Below are positions 18,415 through 25,950 of a stretch of 34,461 nt of DNA, piece by piece. The DNA comes from Spirochaetia bacterium (GTDB lineage: Bacteria > Spirochaetota > Spirochaetia > Treponematales > Breznakiellaceae): NCBI GenBank assembly GCA_025997675.1, contig BNUX01000025.1, positions 1-34,461 of the forward strand, written 5' to 3'. Under the pieces are notes generated by a model. That model did no database searches. It saw only the letters and a list, made by a program, of their open reading frames with translations, and was not told the origin of the DNA. Made by a program: the position numbers and the translations under genes. The first letter of the stretch is position 1. Each line of letters starts with the position of its first letter.

Positions 18415-18417
18415 AAT
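18388..18417 (+). promoter_or_regulatory. Internal promoter of glpF
   Basis: TTGACA (18388-18393) followed by TTAGAA at 17 bp or TAGAAT at 18 bp. The start would be about 15 bases before the GGAGG of glpF. The promoter is embedded in the end of the DUF1667 gene and would allow facilitator expression independent of the dehydrogenase. Confidence 0.6.
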
Positions 18418-18437
18418 GAGGAATCTTTGGAGGTTAT

Positions 18438-19160
18438 ATGAGTCTAGTTTTAGCTGAGTTTTTAGGAACCGCACTTTTGATCCTGCTTGGTGACGGTGTC
18501 GTGGCGAACGTAGTTTTGGCCAAGACAAAGGGCAATAGTTCAGGATGGATTGTCATCACCCTCGGGTGGGCATTTGCGGTTTTCGTCCCCGCCACTATCT
18601 TCGGTGCTTTCGAGTGGTCCTTTGGCCAGGGCAACCCTGCCAGTTTCAACCCCGCATTGACCATCGCATTAGGTCTGCGCGGCGCCTTTACCTGGGGTCA
18701 GGTATTCCCCATGATCTGCGCGGAAATTGCCGGAGCCTTTGTCGGCGCGGTCCTCGTGTGGCTGATGTACAAAGATCACTTTGATGCAACCAGCGACCCC
18801 GGTTCGCAGCTTGCGGTGTTCTCCACCGGGCCCGCGATTCGCAACACGGTGAGCAACCTGATCAGCGAAATTATCGGCACCTTTGTGTTGGTGTTCACCC
18901 TCCTTGCCTGTACCGCCACCGTTGGTAACAAGGTTGGTAACTTCTACGTTTGGGCGGTCATCGCCACCATTGGTATCTCCCTCGGCGGTACCACCGGTTA
19001 CGCCATCAACCCGGCCCGGGACCTTGGTCCGCGTATCGCCCATGCTGTCCTCCCGATGAAGGGTAAGGGCGGCTCCGACTGGGGGTATGCGTGGATCCCC
19101 GTTTGCGGTCCGATCATCGGCGCTGTTTTGGCAGCCTTGGCTGTCGGCGCTATCCTGTAA
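18438..19160 (+). CDS. glpF: Glycerol uptake facilitator (MIP family)
   Basis: This is an inner-membrane channel for glycerol and small polyols. The 240-residue protein has six hydrophobic segments and both half-helix motifs, FNPALTIALGLRG (NPA near residue 74) and INPARDLGPR (NPARD). The Asp after the second NPA motif is typical of the glyceroporin branch. GGAGG lies four bases before the ATG. It sits between the G3P module and the dihydroxyacetone kinase genes, with its own promoter upstream and a terminator downstream. Confidence 0.95.
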   Translation: MSLVLAEFLGTALLILLGDGVVANVVLAKTKGNSSGWIVITLGWAFAVFVPATIFGAFEWSFGQGNPASFNPALTIALGLRGAFTWGQVFPMICAEIAGAFVGAVLVWLMYKDHFDATSDPGSQLAVFSTGPAIRNTVSNLISEIIGTFVLVFTLLACTATVGNKVGNFYVWAVIATIGISLGGTTGYAINPARDLGPRIAHAVLPMKGKGGSDWGYAWIPVCGPIIGAVLAALAVGAIL

Positions 19161-19187
19161 TTTTACATTGTTCGAAACGTAACGGCA

Positions 19188-19218
19188 TTTCCCCGAAGGT
19201 CATCCTTCGGGGGATTTT
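19188..19218 (+). terminator. Terminator-like hairpin between glpF and dhaK
   Basis: A 9-bp stem CCCCGAAGG and CCTTCGGGG with loop TCAT is followed by GATTTTAA. The T-tract is short, so partial readthrough into dhaK is likely. No clear dhaK promoter was found downstream. Confidence 0.65.
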
Positions 19219-19260
19219 AACAAAAAAGTAGTTCCCATACCGAATGCAAGGAGCATGTCC

Positions 19261-20253
19261 ATGAAAAAGATTATTAATTCCCCGGAAACCCTGGTTACCG
19301 AAATGTTGAAGGGCCTAACCCTTGGGTATCCCCAATACGTCAAACAGGTTCCCGACAGTAATGTTATTGCCCGGAGCAATAAAAAAGTTGGTAAGGTCGC
19401 CCTGGTTTCAGGCGGTGGTTCCGGTCATGAACCATCCCACGCGGGCTTCGTGGGGGAAGGCATGCTGGACGCTGCGGTGTGCGGCCCGGTCTTCACTTCT
19501 CCGACCCCGGACGAAGTCTTCAAGGCGATTCAGGCGGTTAAAACCGATGCGGGGGTGCTCCTGATTATTAAAAACTACACCGGTGATGTGTTGAACTTTG
19601 AGATGGCCATGGAAATGGCCGAGGCCGAGGGCATCAAGGTTGCCAAGGTTGTCGTTAACGATGATGTGGCGGTGTTGAACAGTACCTATACGGTGGGCCG
19701 CCGGGGTATAGCCGGCACGGTGCTGGTGCACAAGATTGCGGGGGCCGCAGCGGAAGCGGGGCTGTCCCTGGATGCGGTGCAGAAGGTGGCGGAAAAGGTT
19801 ATCGCCAATGTCCGTACCATGGGTATGGCCCTCAATGCCTGTACGGTTCCTGCGGCGGGTAAACCGGGGTTTGTCCTGGCGGATGATGAGGTTGAGATTG
19901 GCCTGGGGATTCATGGCGAACCCGGGGTGGTAAAAGAGAAGATCAAGAAGGCCGACGACCTTGTTGCGGAACTGCTTGATAAGATTTTTGCGGACATGCC
20001 GGTGAAGGGCGGGGACGAGGTGGCGCTTTTGGTAAACGGCCTGGGCGGTACGCCGCTCATGGAACTGCTGGTTGCCAACGCCAAGGCCAACGCAATCATT
20101 ACGGGCAAGGGCGCAAAGATACATCACACCAATATCGGGAACTTTATGACCTCAATCGAAATGGCCGGGTTTTCCCTGTCCGTGTTGAAGCTTGACGCAG
20201 AAACAAAGAAATTCTATGACGCGAAAGCTAACACCATAGCGTACAAACTATGA
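19261..20253 (+). CDS. dhaK: PTS-dependent dihydroxyacetone kinase, substrate-binding subunit DhaK
   Basis: DhaK binds dihydroxyacetone covalently as a hemiaminal and presents it to DhaL-ATP. The 330-residue protein (start at 19261) has VSGGGSGHEPSHAGFVG in the N-domain and the catalytic histidine H218 in GLGIHGEPG, the same number as in E. coli DhaK. The C-terminal domain has LLVNGLGGTPLMEL and NIGNFMTSIEMAG. An ATG at 19255 leaves only two bases after AAGGAG, while the ATG at 19261 has eight, so I chose the latter. Its stop overlaps the dhaL start (ATGA), as expected for a 1:1 complex. Confidence 0.96.
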   Translation: MKKIINSPETLVTEMLKGLTLGYPQYVKQVPDSNVIARSNKKVGKVALVSGGGSGHEPSHAGFVGEGMLDAAVCGPVFTSPTPDEVFKAIQAVKTDAGVLLIIKNYTGDVLNFEMAMEMAEAEGIKVAKVVVNDDVAVLNSTYTVGRRGIAGTVLVHKIAGAAAEAGLSLDAVQKVAEKVIANVRTMGMALNACTVPAAGKPGFVLADDEVEIGLGIHGEPGVVKEKIKKADDLVAELLDKIFADMPVKGGDEVALLVNGLGGTPLMELLVANAKANAIITGKGAKIHHTNIGNFMTSIEMAGFSLSVLKLDAETKKFYDAKANTIAYKL

Positions 20254-20879
20254 GCATAAAGACCTCCGAGGTTGTTACCTTTATTCTCGAAATCGCCAGG
20301 GTGATTGAAGAAAACAAGCAGATGCTGTCGGATCTTGACGCGGCGATAGGTGACGGGGATCACGGCCACAACATGGCCCGGGGCTTTGAGGCGGTTGCGA
20401 AAAAACTGGCCGAGACGCCCCCCGCCACGGTGGGGGAGGCCTTTAAGACAAGCGGCATGACCCTTGTCTCAAACGTCGGGGGCGCTTCGGGGCCCCTGTA
20501 TGGCACCCTCTTTTTACGGGCGGGGGTCTCTGCGCAGAATATCAATGTGCTGGATCTTACCGGGTTTATCAGCAGCCTTCGGGCGGGCATTACCGGGGTA
20601 CAGGCCCGGGGGAAGGCTGAGATTGGGGAAAAGACTATGCTGGATGTGCTTATCCCGGTTTTGGCGTCCCTGGAAAAGGACAGTGAGGCCGGGGTCTCCT
20701 GCCGGGATGCTTTTAAAAATGCGGCGGCCCTGGCGCAGAAACGGGCGGAAAAAACCAAGGACATTGTCGCTACCAAGGGGCGGGCCGCCTATCTTGGGGA
20801 ACGCAGTATTGGTCATATTGATCCGGGGGCAATGTCAAGCTGCCTCATGATTCAGACCATTTCTAAATTATTAGTATAG
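20250..20879 (+). CDS. dhaL: Dihydroxyacetone kinase ADP-binding subunit DhaL
   Basis: DhaL keeps a nucleotide bound as cofactor. DhaM phosphorylates DhaL-ADP, and DhaL-ATP then phosphorylates dihydroxyacetone on DhaK. The 209-residue protein has D30, D35 and D37 in LDAAIGDGDHGHNMARG, matching the Mg-binding aspartates of E. coli DhaL, then GGASGPLYGTLF and a C-terminal GRAAYLGERSIGHIDPGAMS motif. The length is that of the PTS-type (not the ATP-type fusion) enzyme. Its start overlaps dhaK by 4 bp. Confidence 0.96.
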   Translation: MSIKTSEVVTFILEIARVIEENKQMLSDLDAAIGDGDHGHNMARGFEAVAKKLAETPPATVGEAFKTSGMTLVSNVGGASGPLYGTLFLRAGVSAQNINVLDLTGFISSLRAGITGVQARGKAEIGEKTMLDVLIPVLASLEKDSEAGVSCRDAFKNAAALAQKRAEKTKDIVATKGRAAYLGERSIGHIDPGAMSSCLMIQTISKLLV

Positions 20880-20888
20880 GTGTGTTCT

Positions 20889-21275
20889 ATGGTATCGTTA
20901 CTCCTGCTGTCCCACAGTGCAAAAGTTGTTGAGGGAACCCGTGATGTGGCGTTGCAAATGGCGGGGGATGCTGAAATTGCAATCGTGGGCGGTACAAAGG
21001 ACGGCAGCCTGGGGGCGGATTTTGATGAAACCCTGGCGACCCTGCGGAAGCTGGTGCAAAAGGGTGACGTTATTGTGCTCTCCGACCTCGGCTCCGCGCG
21101 AATGACCGGGCAAATGGCGGCGGAAGCCCTGGATGTGGAACTGCAGAAACGGGTGCATCTTTGCGACGCAGCCCTGGTTGAGGGCGGCCTTGTGGCTGCC
21201 ATTGCTATTGCGGCGGGACAGGATACCGAGGCAATCCTGGAACAGTTACAGGAGTATGTTCTCAATAAGGATTAA
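20889..21275 (+). CDS. dhaM: Phosphotransferase DhaM, EIIA-Man-type domain only
   Basis: DhaM moves phosphate from the PTS to DhaL-ADP. From the ATG at 20889 it is 128 residues, with the active H9 in SLLLLSHSAKV, the same number as E. coli DhaM. IAIVGGTKDGSLGADFD and VLSDLGSARM complete the EIIA-mannose-like fold. E. coli DhaM continues into HPr and EI-like domains. Here these are separate downstream genes. A GTG at 20880 is in frame, but AGGTG fits the ATG at 20889 better. Confidence 0.93.
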   Translation: MVSLLLLSHSAKVVEGTRDVALQMAGDAEIAIVGGTKDGSLGADFDETLATLRKLVQKGDVIVLSDLGSARMTGQMAAEALDVELQKRVHLCDAALVEGGLVAAIAIAAGQDTEAILEQLQEYVLNKD

Positions 21276-21289
21276 GGGTAAAAGAAAGG

Positions 21290-21547
21290 ATGACCAGTTT
21301 TAAATATACCCTTACGGGAGAAGAGGGCTTGCACGCACGCCCTGCGGGAAGGTTTGCGAAAAAAATGCAGGAATATGCCGAGGCTATCACGATAAAAAAG
21401 GGGGAAAAATCCTGCGATGCAAAGCGCCTGTTTTCCGTTATCAATTTGCAGATCCACCAGGGTGATGAAATCGAGATCACGGTTGCAGGCGGTGATGAGC
21501 AGCGGGTTCTGAAAGAATTAGAAGCCTATTGTATCGCTTCATTATAA
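21290..21547 (+). CDS. HPr-like phosphocarrier dedicated to the Dha system
   Basis: The 85-residue HPr-fold protein has the phospho-accepting H15 in EEGLHARPAG. The usual regulatory Ser46 is Arg (AKRLFSV), so it should not be a target of HPr kinase. This fits a pathway-dedicated carrier over the general HPr. It lies 14 bp after dhaM and 6 bp before the EI N-domain gene. It corresponds to the middle domain of E. coli DhaM. Ribosome-site sequence AAAGG abuts the ATG. Confidence 0.9.
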   Translation: MTSFKYTLTGEEGLHARPAGRFAKKMQEYAEAITIKKGEKSCDAKRLFSVINLQIHQGDEIEITVAGGDEQRVLKELEAYCIASL

Positions 21548-21553
21548 AAGACT

Positions 21554-22321
21554 ATGAAAACCATACGGGGTCAAAGCGCGAGTAACGGTATTGTGATTGG
21601 AACCTTGTTGTACCTGTCCCGCAAACCGCCGGAAATACCGGAGAGGACAATCGACGATGTGCCTTTTGAACTGGAGCGGGTGGAGACCGCCCGCAAAAAA
21701 GTTATCGATCAATTAGAAGTATTGTATCAGGACGCCCTCAAAAAAATGGGTGAGGAAGAGGCGGAACTGTTTCAGACCCATCAAATGATGCTGTCCGATC
21801 TTGACTATACCGAATCGGTGAGCGGGATTATTACCAACGAGAAAAAGAACGCCGAATACGCGGTTATGCGGACAGCGGATATGCTGGCGGACATGTTTAA
21901 AAATATGGACAATGACTATTTGCAGGCCCGGGCTGCGGATGTGCGGGATGTTTCCGGGCGGCTCTTGGATGCGCTGGCGGGAAATAAAAGTGTGGAAATT
22001 GTATCCGATACACCGGTCATCATTGCTGCGGAGGACCTCCTCCCCAGTGAAACCCTGCTCCTGGATAAGGATAAAGCGCTCGCCTTTGTTACCGCCGGGG
22101 GCTCCCCCAATTCCCACACGGCGATTTTTGCGCGGAACCTGGGGATTCCGGCGGTGGTGGCCCTGGGGACGGAGCTTTCCCCGGATTGCAATGGCCGCCC
22201 CGCGATTGTCGACGGGGCGGCGGGGCTGGTGTATCTGGAACCGGACAGTGATACTACGGACCGGATGCGGAAGGCCTCTTTGCCGTCTGCCCTTCCAGGA
22301 ATTGAAATATCCCCTGCATAA
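21554..22321 (+). CDS. Enzyme I N-terminal domain protein (DhaM third domain as a separate gene)
   Basis: The 255-residue protein matches only the N-terminal half of PTS enzyme I: RGQSASNGIVIG at the start, a helical HPr-binding region, and the phospho-histidine H188 in GGSPNSHTAIFARNLGIPAVV. The PEP-binding barrel is absent, so it cannot use PEP itself and must be charged by another carrier. E. coli DhaM carries the same truncated EI domain at its C-terminus. The length fits a complete EI-N domain, so I read this as a real domain protein and not a broken ptsI. Its last 68 bp overlap the convergent DJ-1 gene. Confidence 0.88.
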   Translation: MKTIRGQSASNGIVIGTLLYLSRKPPEIPERTIDDVPFELERVETARKKVIDQLEVLYQDALKKMGEEEAELFQTHQMMLSDLDYTESVSGIITNEKKNAEYAVMRTADMLADMFKNMDNDYLQARAADVRDVSGRLLDALAGNKSVEIVSDTPVIIAAEDLLPSETLLLDKDKALAFVTAGGSPNSHTAIFARNLGIPAVVALGTELSPDCNGRPAIVDGAAGLVYLEPDSDTTDRMRKASLPSALPGIEISPA

Positions 22322-22808
22322 AATAGGGCAGGTCTTCGGGGCGGCGGCTTGAAACCATGTTCCGGTCAATGACCACCGGTGCATCAACCCAAATCGCCCC
22401 GGCGTTGATAAGGTCGTCCTTAATGCCCACTGTGGAGGTCATTTTTAAGCCCTTGCAAATTCCCGCAGAGGCGGCAATCCAACCGCCGTGGCATACATGG
22501 GCAACGAGTTTCCCTGCGGCAAAAAATTCCCGGGTGAGCTGTTTTACCTTGTCGATGCGGCGCAGCTTATCCGGCGCAAAACCGCCGGCGAGGATAAGAC
22601 CTGAAAAATCGCGCTCGGATACATCGCTGATGGCGGCATCGCTCACGCAGGGGTAGGAGTGCTTGCCGTGGTAGAGCTTGCCCTTTTCCGGGGCTGCGGT
22701 AACCAGGACGGCGCCGTATTCCGCCAGCCGCAGTTTTGGATACCAAACTTCAAGGTCTTCGTATTGGTCATCAATGAACATCAAAAATGTTCCCTTTGTG
22801 TTTTGCAT
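22254..22808 (-). CDS. DJ-1/PfpI family protein
   Basis: The 184-residue protein (ATG at 22808, AGGAGG six bases upstream) has the DJ-1 fold signature. A conserved acidic residue lies in IDDQYEDLEVWYP, followed by GLILAGGFAPDKLR. The nucleophile elbow AHVCHGGW has C106. The C-terminus reads NMVSSRRPEDLPYFMQ, close to PfpI/YhbO-type glutamine amidotransferase-like proteins. Its activity (deglycase, chaperone or hydratase) cannot be read from sequence. It follows the ATPase gene by 26 bp on the same strand and overlaps the convergent EI-N gene by 68 bp at its 3' end. Confidence 0.92.
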   Translation of the reverse strand: MQNTKGTFLMFIDDQYEDLEVWYPKLRLAEYGAVLVTAAPEKGKLYHGKHSYPCVSDAAISDVSERDFSGLILAGGFAPDKLRRIDKVKQLTREFFAAGKLVAHVCHGGWIAASAGICKGLKMTSTVGIKDDLINAGAIWVDAPVVIDRNMVSSRRPEDLPYFMQGIFQFLEGQTAKRPSASGP

Positions 22809-22834
22809 ATCGTCCCTCCTATTGTCAATGGTGT

Positions 22835-24406
22835 CTAGCCGGAGTAACAGCCAATCGTCCATTCGCCCAGGGTATGTTTTTCGTTATCGAACACCACCCC
22901 GGCCTTTACCAGCTTCTTCCCCCCGGCGGTAAAGGGAATAAGGTAGCCCTTGTCATCTATTTGTGTAAGCGCTTCCATTGCAGTGCCATTACCGGAAAGC
23001 TTAAACTCGAAGCAATATACTGCGTCTGTCATGGTAACAACCACATCGGCGCGGCCTCTCGCACATTGCAGCTCCGCTTGGGCAAATTGACCCATAAGAC
23101 GCACCACCAGGTAAAACAATGACTGGTAGTGATACTCGCTTTGTTCTTTTACCGGGTAGGGGATGCTGTAAAACAAAGCCCGCAACCGGGTCAGGAATTT
23201 CTCTATATCGCCCTTATCCAAATCTTCTATAAACTTTCCCACATAAAACCCCTGGCTTTCCAGTACCGGAGGCAAATACACCCGCAGCAGTTCTTCCAGA
23301 AAACCATACTCCACTTCCTCATTGGGGAATCCCAGGACATATTTACCTTTTTGGGAATCGTAATCCTTTATGGTAAGGTAGCCGCTCTGATAGAGCAGGG
23401 GAATGGGATTGCCGCCGTTCGCCCGGTAATCGGTTAGAGAAAACTCCATTATAGTAACATCCCTGGTATATTCCAGCAGGTCGATATGGTTGTTCTTAAT
23501 TTCCTTCAATAAAATGCTGGGGGTTCCGGTCTCGAACCAGTAATAGCCAAACTTGTGCTTTTTTAGGGTGTTTAGCACGCCAAAGGGATTGAACATCCCC
23601 TCGGCGCCGGGAACAAAATGGTAGCCATTGTAAAGCCGCTGCATCTTTGCCAGGGCCTCGTCATAACTCAGGTGGTTTTCTTCCGCCAAGGCCTCTAATT
23701 CCGGCTTAAAGTTGTCAACCAGTTCCTGTGCGGACAGACCGCAGATATCCGCATAGATTTTGTCCATGCTTATGTCTTCCAACTGATTCAAATCGCTAAA
23801 GACATTCACCTTGGAAAATTTGGTAACCCCCGTAAGCAGCACAAAGCGGATGTACTGGCCCGAGCCTTTGATAATGCCGTAGAAACCGGCCAGGGCCATC
23901 CGCAGTTCCTCAAGGAGTTCAGGTTTGTCCAGATTCTGAACCAGGGGTTTGTCATATTCATCTATTAAAACCACCACCTTCTTTCCGGATTTCGCGCAGG
24001 CGCGGCGGAGAAGACCCTTTAACCGGACGCCGGGGGTATCTTCTTCCGGATCACGGCCCCATTGCTCTTCCAAAGGCCGCAGATTAGACGCCAGCTCCGA
24101 ATCAAGCCCCTCAAGGCTATTGTATCTTCCGCCGCCCAGGTCGATGTGGAACACCGGGTGTACCGGCCAGTCCTGCTCCAGTTCCGCAATGGCTAATCCT
24201 TCAAACAGTTCCTTTTTACCTTGGAAATAGTACTTCAGGGTGGATTGCAGCAGGCTCTTGCCGAAACGCCGGGGGCGGCCCAGAAAACACTGGGTTCCTT
24301 CGTTTGCCAGGTGGTAGACCAGGGCGGTTTTGTCCACATACACAAAGCCTTCCGTGCGGATGGTTTCAAAATCCTGCACCCCAATGGGCATTTTTCGGAG
24401 ATTCAT
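22835..24406 (-). CDS. AAA-ATPase-like protein with C-terminal PD-(D/E)XK nuclease-like domain
   Basis: The 523-residue protein starts MNLRKMPIGVQDFETIR and continues YVDKTALVYHLA, the standard opening of the AAA-ATPase_like/DUF1703 family. A Walker A variant FLGRPRRFGKS covers about 41-51, and Walker B is VVVLIDEYDKP. The C-terminal domain has GRADVVVT and YCFEFKL, the D and E-x-K of a PD-(D/E)XK fold. Such proteins occur in many copies in gut anaerobes and are of unknown function; defence or mobile-element roles have been proposed. Upstream lies a long 20-21-bp minisatellite. No neighbour suggests a partner. Confidence 0.88.
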   Translation of the reverse strand: MNLRKMPIGVQDFETIRTEGFVYVDKTALVYHLANEGTQCFLGRPRRFGKSLLQSTLKYYFQGKKELFEGLAIAELEQDWPVHPVFHIDLGGGRYNSLEGLDSELASNLRPLEEQWGRDPEEDTPGVRLKGLLRRACAKSGKKVVVLIDEYDKPLVQNLDKPELLEELRMALAGFYGIIKGSGQYIRFVLLTGVTKFSKVNVFSDLNQLEDISMDKIYADICGLSAQELVDNFKPELEALAEENHLSYDEALAKMQRLYNGYHFVPGAEGMFNPFGVLNTLKKHKFGYYWFETGTPSILLKEIKNNHIDLLEYTRDVTIMEFSLTDYRANGGNPIPLLYQSGYLTIKDYDSQKGKYVLGFPNEEVEYGFLEELLRVYLPPVLESQGFYVGKFIEDLDKGDIEKFLTRLRALFYSIPYPVKEQSEYHYQSLFYLVVRLMGQFAQAELQCARGRADVVVTMTDAVYCFEFKLSGNGTAMEALTQIDDKGYLIPFTAGGKKLVKAGVVFDNEKHTLGEWTIGCYSG

Positions 24407-24502
24407 GGTTTTAATATACGGTATGTTGGGGGAAATTGACAGGGGGATTAAGAAAAAACTGCCGGCGCTGCAAACACAACGCCGCCAATGGGGAATAGCT
24501 CC

Positions 24503-24834
24503 GGCTATTGAGGGAAGAACCCAGGCTATCGAGATAAGAACCCGAGCTATCGGGGAAAGAACCCAAGCTATCGAGGGAAGAACCCAAGCTATCGAGGGAA
24601 GAACCCAAGCTATCGAGGGAAGAACTCAGCTATCGAGGGAAGAACCCGGGCTTTTTTGCAATGTCCCGAGCTTTCCCGGTACGAGCCCCGGCTATTGGGC
24701 ATAAGCCCGGGCTTTCCGGTTGGGAGCCCGGGCTTTTCGACCCCGGTCCGGGCTATCCGGGTGGGAGCCTGGGCTTTCCGGGTGGGAGCTCGGGTTCTTA
24801 TACCGCCGGCTTGGGCTCTCTGAAAAAAGCCCGG
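24503..24834. repeat. Degenerate tandem repeat, about 16 units of 20-21 bp
   Basis: The left part (24503-24648) has seven near-identical units of the form AGCTATCGAGGGAAGAACCC plus one base. The right part decays into related units such as GGCTTTCCGGTTGGGAGCCC with GGGCT and AGCCC ends that can pair. One unit (24608-24627) is 20 bp, which breaks the frame. There are no spacers, so this is a minisatellite, younger at the left end. It lies just upstream of the ATPase gene. Open frames through it (for example IEGRTQA heptads on the plus strand) have no start signals. Confidence 0.88.
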
Positions 24835-24888
24835 GCTATTTTGGCTTAATTTCGAATTTTCCGGTGTTGAAATACCGGTTTTAGCGAG

Positions 24889-24907
24889 TTCGCCTATATA
24901 GAGCGAA
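24889..24907. promoter_or_regulatory. 19-bp near-perfect palindrome
   Basis: TTCGCCTATATAGAGCGAA reads almost the same on both strands (TTCGC and GCGAA arms around CTATATAG). It lies in the gene-poor stretch between the minisatellite and the retropepsin gene, 9 bp before a small plus-strand ORF. It looks like an operator. No regulator is known. Confidence 0.35.
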
Positions 24908-24916
24908 TCACGCAAA

Positions 24917-25009
24917 ATGAAAAAGGCGCGTAAAAGGGCTGCAATGAACGTCAATCTGCCGATCACAGGCAGTGTCAGGGGGGTTAAGATGAGGGGGCGC
25001 TTTTGGTAA
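24917..25009 (+). CDS. Possible small basic protein, 30 residues
   Basis: ATG at 24917 to TAA at 25009 encodes a peptide that starts MKKARKRAAMNVNLPITG and ends KMRGRFW, with ten Lys/Arg. There is no Shine-Dalgarno sequence. I do not recognise it. It is the only plausible ORF in the 700-bp stretch 24407-25106; the rest holds the minisatellite, a palindrome and a direct repeat. Confidence 0.25.
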   Translation: MKKARKRAAMNVNLPITGSVRGVKMRGRFW

Positions 25010-25014
25010 GATTG

Positions 25015-25046
25015 GATAGTCTACCCATACTTTATATGATAGTCTA
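25015..25046. repeat. Direct repeat GATAGTCTA, 23 bp apart
   Basis: GATAGTCTA occurs at 25015-25023 and 25038-25046. The outer edges GGATAG and CTATCC are also inverted to each other. It lies in AT-rich DNA between GC-rich flanks and may be a protein-binding site. Function unknown. Confidence 0.35.
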
Positions 25047-25106
25047 TCCGCTGGTAAAAAGCAAGGGTTTAGGAGCGAATTTTTGATTTATTTTTAAAAA
25101 TAGGCT

Positions 25107-25568
25107 CTATTCCTCGGCTACATAATCGGTATGCCGGTCTCCTGGGGGCATTCGGAAGGAGACCACGGACAGACCGCCGTGGTTTGTTATGGAGAAATCT
25201 CCGAGGGTAATGATGTCCATTCCCACAATCACGTCAAACTTCCCATTATCAATAAACTCGGCAACACGGACATTGGGAATAACGACCTGATTCGGCAGCA
25301 GAATATCCACGATGTCGATATTGGCAATCTGGTACCCGCCGAATCCGGCGACTGTTTCCCGGTCAACCTTGCTCAGCCCCAGTTTGGCGGCTAAACCTTG
25401 GCTTAGTGAGGACAGGGACGCGCCGGTATCCCAAAGGGCAACAACATCGACCTGCTCACTTCTCAGATTGAAGGTTCGGCAAAACTCCAAGGATTGCCGT
25501 ATAGATACCGGAGTACGGATTCTGGATATGAGGCCATTCGCTTTGATGGTAAATGCTTGGGTTCCCAT
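25107..25568 (-). CDS. Retropepsin-like aspartic protease
   Basis: The 153-residue protein has the catalytic ALWDTGAS motif (DTGAS 47-51), followed by the hydrophobic GFGGYQIANIDIV strands and a late FDVIVGMDII motif (112-120), the layout of a single-domain retropepsin that works as a dimer. No signal peptide or membrane segment was seen, so it is probably cytoplasmic. It starts one base into the stop of the preceding small gene (TAATG), so the two are translationally coupled. The substrate is unknown; the small partner may be a substrate, inhibitor or adaptor (inference). Confidence 0.8.
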   Translation of the reverse strand: MGTQAFTIKANGLISRIRTPVSIRQSLEFCRTFNLRSEQVDVVALWDTGASLSSLSQGLAAKLGLSKVDRETVAGFGGYQIANIDIVDILLPNQVVIPNVRVAEFIDNGKFDVIVGMDIITLGDFSITNHGGLSVVSFRMPPGDRHTDYVAEE

Positions 25569-25801
25569 TAGGCAAAAACGACCGCATGGTTGTAATAGGT
25601 CTCAATATCTTCACCCTTCGGTTTGCATTTCTTTACCATGAAGGTTCCCGGAATTTCCTCTTGCATTGAGGAAAACGCCGCCATTTCTTCTTTGTAATAG
25701 CCCAATACCCTTGCATCCTTAATAACGACATATTCGCCGAGGTGTTTTTCTACAATCTCGGCCTGATGTGCCGTATAATAATCAAAATCAGTAGTTAACA
25801 T
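25568..25801 (-). CDS. Small protein paired with the retropepsin (DUF5678-like)
   Basis: The 77-residue protein has a central KHLGEYVVIKDARVLGYYKE motif that resembles DUF5678 proteins, and a C-terminal strand FMVKKCKPKGED. No membrane segment or signal is present. It has its own promoter (25850-25822), an AAGGGGG ribosome site, and ends with a TAATG overlap to the protease gene. Such pairs of a tiny protein and a retropepsin-like protein recur in other bacteria to my knowledge, but no function is established. Confidence 0.7.
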   Translation of the reverse strand: MLTTDFDYYTAHQAEIVEKHLGEYVVIKDARVLGYYKEEMAAFSSMQEEIPGTFMVKKCKPKGEDIETYYNHAVVFA

Positions 25802-25821
25802 GCCTTTCCCCCTTGCCTACA

Positions 25822-25850
25822 ATATTATCCTATCCGGGGTTCAAGGTCAA
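25822..25850 (-). promoter_or_regulatory. Promoter of the small-protein/retropepsin pair
   Basis: On the minus strand: TTGACC (25850-25845), 17 bp, TAATAT (25827-25822), about 20 bp before the start codon. It is divergent from the his promoter, 64 bp away. Confidence 0.6.
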
Positions 25851-25914
25851 ACGACGGTAGGCGCATTTCTTATATGTGCAAGTGGCGTATTATTGATTTT
25901 TTTAGGAAACTTCC

Positions 25915-25944
25915 TTGACATGTTTTACCGTAATCTGCTAGACT
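25915..25944 (+). promoter_or_regulatory. his operon promoter with extended -10
   Basis: TTGACA (25915-25920), 18 bp, TAGACT (25939-25944) preceded by TGC, an extended -10. The -10 ends six bases before the leader-peptide ATG (25951), so transcription should start at or beside that ATG and the leader would be translated from a leaderless mRNA end. Confidence 0.65.
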
Positions 25945-25950
25945 TTTTCC

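Noticed and set aside
21554..22321. Truncated pseudogene of ptsI
   Set aside because: It ends close to the EI-N domain boundary, keeps the active His, and sits where E. coli DhaM has the same truncated domain.
24610..24966. 118-codon minus-strand ORF through the second repeat array
   Set aside because: Its composition follows the repeat, it lacks start signals, and the frame is broken by 20-bp units.
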